Shown: piece by piece, positions 28,821-37,454 of the stretch
Numbering within the stretch: position 1 is the first letter of the stretch
Layout: each line of letters starts with the position of its first letter
Origin: Mycobacterium sp. ACS4054
GTDB taxonomy: Bacteria > Actinomycetota > Actinomycetes > Mycobacteriales > Mycobacteriaceae
Reading direction: 5' to 3'
Length of the DNA stretch: 64,000 nt
NCBI RefSeq assembly: GCF_001667275.1
Contig: NZ_LZHV01000055.1
Coordinates: 1-64,000 of the forward strand
The notes under the pieces: model-generated
Databases searched by the model: none
What the model was told of the DNA's origin: nothing
Seen by the model: the letters and a program-made list of their open reading frames with translations, nothing else
Program-made: the position numbers and the translations under genes

Positions 28821-30305
28821 CTACCGCCGGGCGGGGTTGGACCGGTCGGCCGGGACGACGACCGGGGTGGTGAGTGCGGGCGGGGCGGTGCCGGACAACG
28901 CGGTCCGCCCAATGCCCGGCGTGCCCAGCCGGCCGGCCAGCCACGGCAGCGCGGCGGCGAAGGCCCGGTCCGCGAAGGGCCAGTCGTGCTTGCCGGGCTG
29001 CGCCAGCACCGCGCAGTCGATGCCGTTGGCGCGCCCGAGCGCACACAGCGAGTAGGCGGCCGCCGTCTGGTTGCCGGGGTCGGCGGGGGCCTCCCGGCCG
29101 GCCAGCCGGATCGCGCCGCTGTCGGTCATCATCGGGTCGTGGCGCGCCGCCGGCGGCCCGTCCGCGGAGATCGCGAACCAGCCCGCCACGTCGCTGTACG
29201 GCCCGTGCCGGCTGATCACCGTGGTCGGGTCGAAAGCCGCCCAGGCGTCGGCGTTTCCGCCGAACAGCCGGGCGATGGTCTGCGCCTTGTTGCCGGCGTT
29301 GGGGAAGAAATCGCCGGCGACGTCGACGAACGCGCTGAACATGTCGGGGTGCATGACCGTCAGGTCGACGGCGCAGGTCCCGCCCATCGACCAGCCGGCG
29401 ACGCCCCAGTTGGATCGGTCGCGGCTGACGCCGAACTTGGAAACCATATACGGCACAACGTCTTTGGTCAGGTGGTCGGCGGCATTGCCGCGGGCGCCAT
29501 TGACGCATTCGGTGTCGTTGTTGAACGCGCCGCCGGAGTCGACGAACACCAGCACCGGCGCCTTGCCGTCGTGGGCGGCCGCGAAGTCGTCGATCGTCTT
29601 GACCGCGTTGCCCGCGCGGGTCCAGTCCGCGGGGGTGTTGAACTGGCCCCCGATCATCATGACCGTCGGCAGGGCCGGCGGCGGGCTGCTGGTGAACCAT
29701 TCGGGCGGCAGGTAAACCAGCTCACCGCGATGCTTGAAATGCGATGCGTCCGAGGGGATCACCACCGGCACCACGCTGCCGTGCGGCGGACGCGCCCGCT
29801 TGGCGGCCATCGCGATCACGGTCGCCGGGTCGGTCTGGTCGGGCAGGGGACCGGAGGTGAGCTGGTTCCACGCCGCCTGCACGGTCGGGAAGTAGCCGAC
29901 CCACAGGTTGAGCACCAGTGCGGCGCACAGCGCGCACAACGGCACGGCCACCAGCCCGGCCCCGCGCCGCCAGCGGCGGGCGCCGCGCCAGCCCAGCACC
30001 AGCACCGCCCCCGCCGTCCCGGTCAACGCGATCCAGACCCACAGCGCGGCCGGCGCGGGGTCGTCGGACAGCCCACGGTCGACGATGTACCAGTGCGTCA
30101 GGTAGGCCGCGGCGGCACCGGTCAGCGCAGCTCCCGGCAACCACACCGTCCGCCACCGACGCGACCGCCAGCCGACGGCGAGCGCGAGCACCAGCGCGGT
30201 GACCACCTGGATCGTGGTGGGCAGCCAGCCGTGCATCAGCGACGTGTGACTACTTGCCAGCAACTGCGTCGTGGCGTTGGTCGTCGACGCGGTCACGGCA
30301 TTCAT
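28821..30305 (-). CDS. Membrane-anchored esterase-like protein (Rv1639c-like)
   Basis: A 494-residue protein. The N-terminal third has about four membrane helices (TTIQVVTALVLALAVGW, LWVWIALTGTAGAVLVLG, LVAVPLCALCAALVLNLW). The rest is an alpha/beta-hydrolase of the esterase D/mycolyltransferase-like type, facing outside. The nucleophile elbow is GWSMGG (Ser near 295), and a late KHDWPFADRAF supplies the probable catalytic histidine. The length is close to H37Rv Rv1639c (489 residues), next to lysX. The substrate is unknown; a lipid or glycolipid ester of the envelope is plausible. The start is ATG 30305. It lies 76 bases downstream of lysX, with an inverted repeat in the gap. Confidence 0.85.
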   Translation of the reverse strand: MNAVTASTTNATTQLLASSHTSLMHGWLPTTIQVVTALVLALAVGWRSRRWRTVWLPGAALTGAAAAYLTHWYIVDRGLSDDPAPAALWVWIALTGTAGAVLVLGWRGARRWRRGAGLVAVPLCALCAALVLNLWVGYFPTVQAAWNQLTSGPLPDQTDPATVIAMAAKRARPPHGSVVPVVIPSDASHFKHRGELVYLPPEWFTSSPPPALPTVMMIGGQFNTPADWTRAGNAVKTIDDFAAAHDGKAPVLVFVDSGGAFNNDTECVNGARGNAADHLTKDVVPYMVSKFGVSRDRSNWGVAGWSMGGTCAVDLTVMHPDMFSAFVDVAGDFFPNAGNKAQTIARLFGGNADAWAAFDPTTVISRHGPYSDVAGWFAISADGPPAARHDPMMTDSGAIRLAGREAPADPGNQTAAAYSLCALGRANGIDCAVLAQPGKHDWPFADRAFAAALPWLAGRLGTPGIGRTALSGTAPPALTTPVVVPADRSNPARR

Positions 30306-30329
30306 TGTGATCTATTGTTAACCGCCCTG

Positions 30330-30350
30330 GAACATATTCACCGAATGTTC
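30330..30350. repeat. Inverted repeat between lysX and the esterase gene
   Basis: GAACAT, nine bases, ATGTTC: perfect six-base arms within a longer imperfect match (left GAACATATTC, right GAATGTTC). It lies 25 bases upstream of the esterase start, so it could be an operator or an mRNA hairpin. Confidence 0.4.
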
Positions 30351-30381
30351 GCCCTGCGACTCCCCGCGCGTCGGGGGCCGA

Positions 30382-33300
30382 TCAGTGCGGCTTGGCCAGC
30401 GGAAATGGCAGCGTCTCGCGGATGCTGCGGCCGGTTATGAGCATGACGAGCCGATCGATTCCCATGCCGAGCCCGCCGGTGGGCGGCATCGCGTACTCCA
30501 TGGCCTGCAGGAAGTCCTCGTCGAGCTCCATCGCCTCCGGGTCGCCGCCGGCGGCCAGCAGCGACTGCTCCTGCAGGCGGCGCCGCTGTTCCACCGGATC
30601 GGTGAGCTCGCTGTAGGCGGTCCCCAGCTCGACCCCCCACGCCACCAGGTCCCACCGCTCGGCGACGCCGCGCCGGCTGCGGTGCGGGCGGGTCAGGGGC
30701 GAGACGGACGTGGGGAAGTCGATGTAGAACGTCGGCCCTTCGGTGCGGTCCTCGACCAGGTGCTCGTAGAGCTCCAGCACCACGGCGCCGGCGTCCCAGT
30801 GCGCCCGGTACGGAATGTGGGCGGCGTCGGAGAGCTTGCGCAACATGGACAACGGGGTGTCGGGATCGATGCGTTCCCCGAGCGCCTCGGACACCGCGTC
30901 GTGCACGGTTTTGACCGGCCAGGTTCCGGAGATGTCGACCGGCTGCAGGCGGCCGTCGGCGCCGTCGGTGCGCAGCACGGTCTGCTCCCCGTTGGCGGCC
31001 TGCGCCGCGTTCTGGATCAGCTCGCGGCAGCCGTCGATCCAGACCAGGTAGTCGGCGTGCGCCTGGTAGGCCTCGAGCAGGGTGAACTCCGGGTTGTGGC
31101 TGAAGTCGACCCCCTCGTTGCGGAAGGCCCGGCCCAGCTCGAACACCCGCTCCACCCCGCCGACGCACAGCCGCTTGAGGTAGAGCTCCGGCGCGATGCG
31201 CAGGAACAGGTTCATGTCGTAGGTGTTGATGTGGGTGACGAACGGCCGGGCGGTGGCCCCGCCGTGGATCTGCTGCAGGATCGGCGTCTCGACCTCGATG
31301 AACCCCTTGGCGAACAACGTCTCCCGGACCGAGCGCAGGACGCTGCCGCGCGCCGTGATCAGCTCGCGCGACTCGGGATTGACCGCCAGGTCCACATAGC
31401 GGGTGCGCACCCGCGCCTCGGGATCGGTCAGCCCGTTCCACTTGTTCGGCAGCGGCCGCAGGCACTTGCCGATCATCCGCCAGTCGCGCACGATCAACGA
31501 GCGGGTGCCGTTCTTGGAAAACCCCATGTGCCCGGTCACCTCGACCAGGTCGCCGAGATCGATGGCCGCGGTGAAATCCGCGTTGCGGCCGCGCTCCAGG
31601 CGTGAATTGTCCAGCAGCACTTGCAATTCGCCCGACCAGTCCCGCAGCTGGGCGAACAGCACCCCGCCGTAGTCGCGGATCCGCAGTATCCGGCCCGACA
31701 CCGACACGGGCTCCTGGTCGTCCGCGTCCAGCGCCCTGGCGACGGTGTGGCTGGGCGGCGAGCCCACCGGGTAGGCGTCAATGCCGTTGCGCCGCAATAT
31801 CTTCAGCTTGGCCAGCCGCACCCGCACCTGCTCGGGCAGCCGGGCCCAGGACTCCTCTTGCTCCGCGTCGTCGCGGCGTTGCTGCAACTCGCTGACGTCG
31901 GGGGCGGAGCCGTCGTGGTGCAGCAGGCCCGACTCCGCCAGTCGTTGGGGCACGGCGGGGTGGTGCCCGGTGTGCACCCGCTCACGCCGGGTGAACGGCA
32001 GCACCAGGAAGCCCTCGGCGATCACCGACGCGACGCCGACCCGGGGGATCAGCCGGGCGTCCTCGTAGCAGGCGTAGCGCGGAACCCAATCGGGTTGGTA
32101 CTTCATGTTCGAGCGGTACAGCGTCTCCAGCTGCCACCACCGCGAGAAGAACAGCAGCAGCCCCCGCCACAACCGGGCGACCGGGCCCGCGCCGAGCTGG
32201 GCGCCCTGCTCGAACGCCGAGCGGAACATCGCGAAGTTCAGCGAAATGCGGCTGATGCCAAGGTTTTCGGCGGTCAGGGCGAGCTCGCTGACCATCAGCT
32301 CGATGGTGCCGTTGGGCGACTGCGGGGAGCGGCGCATGAGGTCCAGGGAGACACCGGTGGTGCCCCATGGCACCAGCGACAGCATCGCCACCACGGCGCC
32401 GTCGCGGTCCATCGCCTCGACCAGCAGGCAGTCCCCGTCGGCGGGGTCGCCGAGCCGGCCCAGCGCCATGGAGAAGCCGCGCTCGGTCTGGGTGTCGCGC
32501 CAGGCGTCGGCGCGGGTGATGGTCTGCGTCATCTCCTCGGCGGAGATGTCGCGGTGCCGCCGGATCCGCACCGTCAGCCCGGCGCGGCGGGCCCGGGTGA
32601 CGGCCTGGCGCACCCCGCGCATGTCGGGGCCGGACAGCTTGAAGTCGGCGGTCCGCAGGATCGCCTCGTCGCCCAGCTCGAGCGCGTTCAGCCCGGCTTC
32701 CCGATAGACCCGCGCCCCCTGCGTGCTGGCGCCCATGACCCCCGGCGCCCAGCCGTACGTCTGGCACAGCCCCAGCCACGCGTCGATGGCCTGCGGCCAG
32801 GCCCGCGGGTCGCCGATCGGGTCGCCGCTGGCCAGGCACACGCCCACCTCGACGCGGTAGGTGATGGCGGCGCGGCCGCTCTGGGCGAACACCACCGACT
32901 TGTCCCGGCGGGTCGCGAAGTAGCCGAGCGAGTCGTTCTTGCCCCACAGCTCGAGCAGGCCGCGGATGGCGGACTCGTCCTCGCCCGTCAGCGCGTTCTC
33001 GGCGCGCTGGGACTGGAAGAGCACGATGGTCGCCATGATCAGCGCCAGCGCGCCGGTCAGGCCGAAGATCGCGTTGAGGAACACGTGCGGCTTGCCGGTG
33101 AACAGGTCCGGGTCGGCCAGCGCGAAGCCGACCACCCGGTTGGCGACGTAGGGCAGGCGGTCCTGGCGCGCCAGCGTTCCCGGCCACAGCTCCACCAGCC
33201 CCCAGGACACCAGGATCCCGATCACGTCGCCGGCCACCAGCACCGCGGCGGCTTTGACCAGCGCGCCCTTGCGGACCTTGGCCCAGAACTCCCGGTAGGC

Positions 33301-33720
33301 CAGCACCAGCAGCACGATCGCGATGATGTGCACCGCGAACCCGAGGTTCTCGCCGAAGGTCTCGGCCGCGGTGTTGTCGCCCGCGGCGATGTCGGCGGCG
33401 TTCAGCCCCGCGGCCAGGATCATCTGGCCGAGCAGCACCAGCCAGGCGATCCGTTTGCGCGCGGTCAGGGCCGCGGCGAGCAGGGCGAGGACGAACGACC
33501 ACGCGATGCTGGTGTCGGGAAAGTTGAACAGGTAGTCGTTGATGAACTCGCGAGGGACCTTGATGACCCACCGGATCAACGGGGACACGCTGGCCAGCAG
33601 CGACACGGTGGCGATGACGCCCACGATCCACCCGGCCGCCGCCGGTACCCAGCGATACCGGGAATGCGACCGGCCGCGGGGCCCCGAACGGGAGCCCGAA
33701 CGAGATGAAGCGAGAGTCAC
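30382..33720 (-). CDS. lysX: Bifunctional lysylphosphatidylglycerol synthetase/lysyl-tRNA synthetase
   Basis: A 1112-residue two-part membrane protein. The N-terminal half resembles MprF: about seven helices (from [20 protein letters not shown]) then a DUF2156 lysyl-transferase domain (about 270-560, with [15 protein letters not shown]). The C-terminal half is a class II lysyl-tRNA synthetase: OB-fold ([15 protein letters not shown]), motif 2 region ([20 protein letters not shown]) and motif 3 ([16 protein letters not shown]). LysX charges tRNA-Lys and transfers lysine to phosphatidylglycerol, giving resistance to cationic peptides. GTG 33720 is chosen because TATCCT precedes it by eight bases and the SRSVTL segment is shared with M. 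tuberculosis; an in-frame upstream start reaches 33873. Confidence 0.95.
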   Translation of the reverse strand: MTLASSRSGSRSGPRGRSHSRYRWVPAAAGWIVGVIATVSLLASVSPLIRWVIKVPREFINDYLFNFPDTSIAWSFVLALLAAALTARKRIAWLVLLGQMILAAGLNAADIAAGDNTAAETFGENLGFAVHIIAIVLLVLAYREFWAKVRKGALVKAAAVLVAGDVIGILVSWGLVELWPGTLARQDRLPYVANRVVGFALADPDLFTGKPHVFLNAIFGLTGALALIMATIVLFQSQRAENALTGEDESAIRGLLELWGKNDSLGYFATRRDKSVVFAQSGRAAITYRVEVGVCLASGDPIGDPRAWPQAIDAWLGLCQTYGWAPGVMGASTQGARVYREAGLNALELGDEAILRTADFKLSGPDMRGVRQAVTRARRAGLTVRIRRHRDISAEEMTQTITRADAWRDTQTERGFSMALGRLGDPADGDCLLVEAMDRDGAVVAMLSLVPWGTTGVSLDLMRRSPQSPNGTIELMVSELALTAENLGISRISLNFAMFRSAFEQGAQLGAGPVARLWRGLLLFFSRWWQLETLYRSNMKYQPDWVPRYACYEDARLIPRVGVASVIAEGFLVLPFTRRERVHTGHHPAVPQRLAESGLLHHDGSAPDVSELQQRRDDAEQEESWARLPEQVRVRLAKLKILRRNGIDAYPVGSPPSHTVARALDADDQEPVSVSGRILRIRDYGGVLFAQLRDWSGELQVLLDNSRLERGRNADFTAAIDLGDLVEVTGHMGFSKNGTRSLIVRDWRMIGKCLRPLPNKWNGLTDPEARVRTRYVDLAVNPESRELITARGSVLRSVRETLFAKGFIEVETPILQQIHGGATARPFVTHINTYDMNLFLRIAPELYLKRLCVGGVERVFELGRAFRNEGVDFSHNPEFTLLEAYQAHADYLVWIDGCRELIQNAAQAANGEQTVLRTDGADGRLQPVDISGTWPVKTVHDAVSEALGERIDPDTPLSMLRKLSDAAHIPYRAHWDAGAVVLELYEHLVEDRTEGPTFYIDFPTSVSPLTRPHRSRRGVAERWDLVAWGVELGTAYSELTDPVEQRRRLQEQSLLAAGGDPEAMELDEDFLQAMEYAMPPTGGLGMGIDRLVMLITGRSIRETLPFPLAKPH

Positions 33721-33728
33721 AGACCGCG

Positions 33729-33734
33729 AGGATA
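33729..33734 (-). promoter_or_regulatory. -10 element, likely leaderless start of lysX
   Basis: TATCCT on the minus strand, eight bases before the GTG at 33720. The spacing is one or two bases longer than at the other leaderless candidates. Confidence 0.42.
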
Positions 33735-33852
33735 TGCCCTCAAACCGTGAAAAGCTTGGCGAAGCGCTAAGACTGGCCAGCAATAGTTCGCCCGGTTGCC
33801 CGAGCGGCGGGCGGGGTCGAGGGCGAAGTGCGGAAAGTGGCCCCGTGGCTGC

Positions 33853-33858
33853 TAAACT
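33853..33858 (+). promoter_or_regulatory. Candidate -10 of the infC operon
   Basis: TAAACT, with only a weak match to a -35 (TGCGGA) 18 bases upstream. Transcription from here would give a leader of about 278 bases before infC. Confidence 0.35.
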
Positions 33859-33897
33859 GGCGTTCGCGACCATCCCGGCGAAGGCCAGGAACAGTTA

Positions 33898-34000
33898 AGT
33901 GGAGTCCCACTCCCACCGCGGGCCACGAGAATTTCAAGGCCTGGCGGTCCGGTCACAGACATCGCGCATGTCTGTTCCGCGAGCAACGCGGGCGGCTTGA
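33898..34000 (+). promoter_or_regulatory. infC leader: three hairpins and a ten-codon reading frame
   Basis: Three perfect hairpins lie in a row: AGTGG-AGTC-CCACT (33898-33911), ACAGACAT-CGCGC-ATGTCTGT (33955-33975) and CCGCG-AGCAA-CGCGG (33977-33991). The 3' arm of the second contains the ATG (33968) of a short reading frame, MSVPRATRAA, that ends at TGA 33998-34000. The frame overlaps hairpins 2 and 3, so a ribosome translating it would open both. No Shine-Dalgarno sequence is visible before this ATG, so its translation is unproven. The other parts of the 422-base gap between lysX and infC show no gene. Confidence 0.5.
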
Positions 34001-34027
34001 CTTCAGGCCGCGATCGGTCGGCATTGG

Positions 34028-34049
34028 GCCCTGCGATTGCAGGGCTTTT
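34028..34049 (+). terminator. Intrinsic terminator/attenuator in the infC leader
   Basis: GCCCTGC-GATT-GCAGGGC, a perfect seven-base stem with a four-base loop, followed directly by TTTT and a T/G-rich stretch. It stands about 94 bases before the infC start, on the same strand and inside the presumed leader, so it should act as an attenuator and not end an upstream gene (lysX is divergent). Hairpins followed by a T-run are uncommon in mycobacteria. Confidence 0.6.
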
Positions 34050-34142
34050 CTGCTGGTGGTGTGGTGTTTCCGCCGCTGAATCCCCCGGAGCCGGGCCCGG
34101 CCGCGATGCTAGGACACGTATCGGCCCAACAAGGGAGGCCCC

Positions 34143-34748
<606 letters not shown>

Positions 34749-34780
34749 TCAGAGACGAATAGCGAGAACGAAGAGGAAAC

Positions 34781-34975
34781 ATGCCAAAAGCCAAAACCCA
34801 CAGCGGGGCTTCGAAGCGGTTCCGGCGCACCGGAACCGGCAAGATCCTTCGCGAGAAAGCCAACCGCCGGCACCTGTTCGAGCACAAGCCGTCCACCCGG
34901 ACCCGCCGCCTGGAGGGCCGCACCACCGTGGCGGCCAACGACACCAAGCGCGTCAAGAAGCTGCTGAACGGCTGA
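34781..34975 (+). CDS. rpmI: 50S ribosomal protein L35
   Basis: A 64-residue, strongly basic L35: [36 protein letters not shown] and KRVKKLLNG. It follows infC by 32 bases with GAAGAGGAA before ATG 34781, and belongs to the classic infC-rpmI-rplT operon. Confidence 0.98.
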   Translation: MPKAKTHSGASKRFRRTGTGKILREKANRRHLFEHKPSTRTRRLEGRTTVAANDTKRVKKLLNG

Positions 34976-35042
34976 CAGTTCGACAAGCCGAGCGCCGGCG
35001 CCGCTGCCGGCCCCGACCATTACTTAGAGAGTAGGAACACCC

Positions 35043-35438
35043 ATGGCACGCGTGAAGCGGGCGGTCAACGCCCACAAGAAGAGGCGCAGCATTCTCAAAG
35101 CCTCGAAGGGCTATCGCGGCCAGCGTTCGCGGCTGTACCGCAAAGCCAAAGAGCAGCAGCTGCATTCGCTCAACTACGCCTACCGCGACCGCCGCGCGCG
35201 CAAGGGCGAGTTCCGCAAGTTGTGGATCTCGCGGATCAACGCCGCCGCCCGCGCCAATGACATCACCTACAACCGCCTGATCCAGGGCCTCAAGGCCGCG
35301 GGCGTCGAGGTGGACCGCAAGAACCTCGCCGACATCGCGATCACCGATCCCGCGGCGTTCACCGCGCTGGTCGACGTCGCCCGGGCCGCGCTGCCCGAGG
35401 ACGTCAACGCGCCCTCGGACTCCGGAGAGGCCGCCTAG
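35043..35438 (+). CDS. rplT: 50S ribosomal protein L20
   Basis: A 131-residue L20 that binds 23S rRNA early in 50S assembly. [50 protein letters not shown] and [15 protein letters not shown] are all typical. In Firmicutes and enterobacteria L20 also represses its own operon by binding the mRNA; the leader and the 67-base GC-rich gap after rpmI are places to look for this here. The C-terminus carries a short acidic extension. The TAG stop at 35436-35438 is followed three bases later by the presumed start of tsnR. Confidence 0.98.
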   Translation: MARVKRAVNAHKKRRSILKASKGYRGQRSRLYRKAKEQQLHSLNYAYRDRRARKGEFRKLWISRINAAARANDITYNRLIQGLKAAGVEVDRKNLADIAITDPAAFTALVDVARAALPEDVNAPSDSGEAA

Positions 35439-35441
35439 CCC

Positions 35442-36233
35442 CTGCTGACCGAACGTTCGGCCCGGGTCGCCGCGGCGGTCAAACTGCATCGCCACGTCGG
35501 GCGCCGGCGGGCGGGGCGATTCCTGGCCGAGGGCCCCAACCTGGTCGAGGCCGCGGCCGCCCGCGGCCTGGTCCGCGACGTCTTCGTCGTCGAGGCCGCC
35601 GCGCAGCGGTATGCGTCTTTGCTTGGCGCGCAGCGGTTTCCGGTTCATCCGGTCACCGAGCGGGCCGCCAAGGCGCTGTCCGACACGGTCACCCCCACCG
35701 GGTTGGTGGCCGTCTGCGAGATGCCGGCGACCCAACCGGCGGACGTGCTGGCCGGTTCGCCGCGGCTGATCGCGGTCGCCGTCGAAATCGGCGAGCCGGG
35801 CAACGCCGGCACGCTCATTCGCATCGCCGACGCCATGGGCGCCGACGGCGTGCTCCTCGGTGGGCACGGCGTCGACCCGTACAACGGCAAGTGCCTGCGC
35901 GCCTCGACGGGCAGCATCTTCTCGATTCCGGTCGCCTCGGCGCCCGACGTCCCGGCCGCGCTGGGCGGCCTGCGCGACGCGGGGCTGCAGGTGCTGGCGA
36001 CGACGGTGGACGGCGAGAGGCGCCTCGACGAGGCCGCCGAGCTGCTCGGCCGGCCGACGGCGTGGCTGTTCGGCCCCGAATCACAGGGCCTGCCAACCGA
36101 AGTCGCGCAGGCGGCCGATCATCGCATGCGCATCCCGATGTCCGGGGGAGCCGAGAGCCTGAACGTGGCCTCGGCGGCGGCCATCTGTCTCTACCAGAGC
36201 GCGCAGGCGCTGGGCACCCTCAAGCGGCCCTGA
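35442..36233 (+). CDS. tsnR: SpoU-family RNA 2'-O-methyltransferase, CTG start
   Basis: A 263-residue SPOUT methyltransferase acting on rRNA or tRNA with S-adenosylmethionine. The substrate-binding N-domain (VKLHRHVGRRRAGRFLAEGPNLVEAA) leads into the knotted catalytic domain: VAVEIGEPGNAGTLIRIADAMG (motif 1), WLFGPESQGLP (motif 2) and IPMSGGAESLNVASAAAICLY (motif 3). Upstream of TTG 35619 there is no ATG, GTG or TTG in frame, yet conserved protein sequence extends to CTG-CTG at 35442-35447. The M. tuberculosis protein starts with the same LTERSARV, so CTG is the probable start. GGAGAGG lies about 12 bases before it. The 3' end overlaps the MpaB-family gene tail-to-tail by 14 bases. Confidence 0.9.
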   Translation: MLTERSARVAAAVKLHRHVGRRRAGRFLAEGPNLVEAAAARGLVRDVFVVEAAAQRYASLLGAQRFPVHPVTERAAKALSDTVTPTGLVAVCEMPATQPADVLAGSPRLIAVAVEIGEPGNAGTLIRIADAMGADGVLLGGHGVDPYNGKCLRASTGSIFSIPVASAPDVPAALGGLRDAGLQVLATTVDGERRLDEAAELLGRPTAWLFGPESQGLPTEVAQAADHRMRIPMSGGAESLNVASAAAICLYQSAQALGTLKRP

Positions 36234-37263
36234 CGCGTCCCCGGGCCGGCCGCAGGCCCGCCAGCGACAGCGTCCCGTGCACCAGCGAGCCGGCGCGTTC
36301 CATCAGCGCCTTGGCGGGGTCCAGCGCGGAGCGGGGCCGCGGGGGAAAGTAGTGCATGGGCAGCCCGCGGCGGTCGCGGGGCGGGGCCATGAACGGCGGT
36401 GCCTCCACCAACGGCGCGTCGCTGGGCAGCCGCCCCTCGGCGCGGCGGTAGGCGGCCAGCGCGCGCGGGTGCAGCCGGATCTCGTCGGGCACCGCCAAGA
36501 AGGCCAGTTCGACCAGCTTGCCGAACAGGCGCAGCAGCACCTCGTCGCCCGGTGTCCAGCGCATGCCCGCCTTCTCGCGGACCGCGGGCTCGAACAGGCC
36601 CGCCGCGATCCAGCGCTGGCCGGCGACCAGCGGCTTGAACATCTGGTCCCAGATCGGCGTGGGCATCAGGACGAACTTCGGCTTGGGGATCCGGATCTGG
36701 AAGATGTCCAGCGTCGCCTGGTTGACCTCGAGCTCCTCGCGGCACACCCGGTCCCAGTACTCGCAGAACGCCTCCCACGACGTGGGCACCGGGCGCATGC
36801 TCATCCCGTACATCCGGTACCACCGCACGTGCTCGTCGAACAGCTGCCGCTTCTCGGCCTCCGTCAGGCCCCCGCAGAAGTACTCGGCCACCTTGATCAC
36901 CAACATGAAGAACGTGGCGTGCGCCCAGTAGAACGTCTCCGGATTCAGGGCGTGATAACGGCGGCCCGAGGCGTCAACGCCCTTGATGGTGTGGTGGTAG
37001 CTCTTGATCTGCCGCCCGGTCGCCGCGGCGCGTTCACCGTCGTAGACGACGCCCATGATCGGGTACACCGAGCGCGCCACCCGCTGCAGCGGCTCGCGCA
37101 ACAGGATCGAATGCTCCTCGACGCCGGCCCCCAGCTCCGGGTACATGTTCTGGATCGCCCCGATCCAGACGCCCATCATTCCCGTCCGCAGATCGCCAAA
37201 GTACTTCCAGGTCAGGGAGTCTGGCCCGAGCGGATCGTCGGATTTCCTTGGAATGGCAGTCAT
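36220..37263 (-). CDS. MpaB/DUF2236-family oxygenase-like protein (Rv1645c-like)
   Basis: A 347-residue soluble protein of the oxygenase MpaB (DUF2236) family, which includes heme-dependent latex-clearing rubber oxygenases. Typical segments: TWKYFGDLRTGMMGVWIGAIQNMYPELGAGVEEHS, RSVYPIMGVVYDG, YHALNPETFYWAHATFF and YRMYGMSMRPVPTSWEAF. Conserved histidines (in EEHS and WAHATFF) could bind heme or metal. Substrate unknown. The start ATG 37263 follows a strong AGGAGG. A perfect palindrome at 37292-37307 covers the likely promoter, so the gene is probably under TetR-type control; no regulator gene is adjacent. Corresponds to Rv1645c. Confidence 0.88.
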   Translation of the reverse strand: MTAIPRKSDDPLGPDSLTWKYFGDLRTGMMGVWIGAIQNMYPELGAGVEEHSILLREPLQRVARSVYPIMGVVYDGERAAATGRQIKSYHHTIKGVDASGRRYHALNPETFYWAHATFFMLVIKVAEYFCGGLTEAEKRQLFDEHVRWYRMYGMSMRPVPTSWEAFCEYWDRVCREELEVNQATLDIFQIRIPKPKFVLMPTPIWDQMFKPLVAGQRWIAAGLFEPAVREKAGMRWTPGDEVLLRLFGKLVELAFLAVPDEIRLHPRALAAYRRAEGRLPSDAPLVEAPPFMAPPRDRRGLPMHYFPPRPRSALDPAKALMERAGSLVHGTLSLAGLRPARGRVRAA

Positions 37264-37291
37264 CTCGGCCTCCTGCGCTCACGATAACTTT

Positions 37292-37307
37292 GACAACGCA
37301 CGTTGTC
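37292..37307. promoter_or_regulatory. Palindromic operator upstream of the MpaB-family gene
   Basis: GACAACG-CA-CGTTGTC, perfect seven-base arms around a two-base centre, 29 bases before the minus-strand ATG. On the minus strand TAGACA (37309-37304) and TTATCG (37287-37282) would be -35 and -10 with 16 bases between them, so the palindrome sits inside the promoter. The form is typical of TetR-family operators. Confidence 0.6.
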
Positions 37308-37442
37308 TACGATTTCGCCTCCGCGCGCCCGCAGGTGTTATCGACCTTCGACAGCGGTGTGGCGCCGCCGTGATCAGCCGATACGTTGCGAGCTGTGACA
37401 CAACGGGCGTGGCCTTCGTTGCCCGCCCGCGGCGCGAGGAAA

Positions 37443-37448
37443 TAACCT
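37443..37448 (+). promoter_or_regulatory. -10 element, leaderless start of the cyclase gene
   Basis: TAACCT, six bases (GGCCCA), then GTG 37455. Confidence 0.5.
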
Positions 37449-37454
37449 GGCCCA

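Noticed and set aside
28378..29700. A long minus-strand frame joined to the Rv1638A-like gene
   Set aside because: The upstream part is the esterase and DUF6653-like genes in the wrong frame. Only the last 82 codons, from ATG 28377, look like protein.
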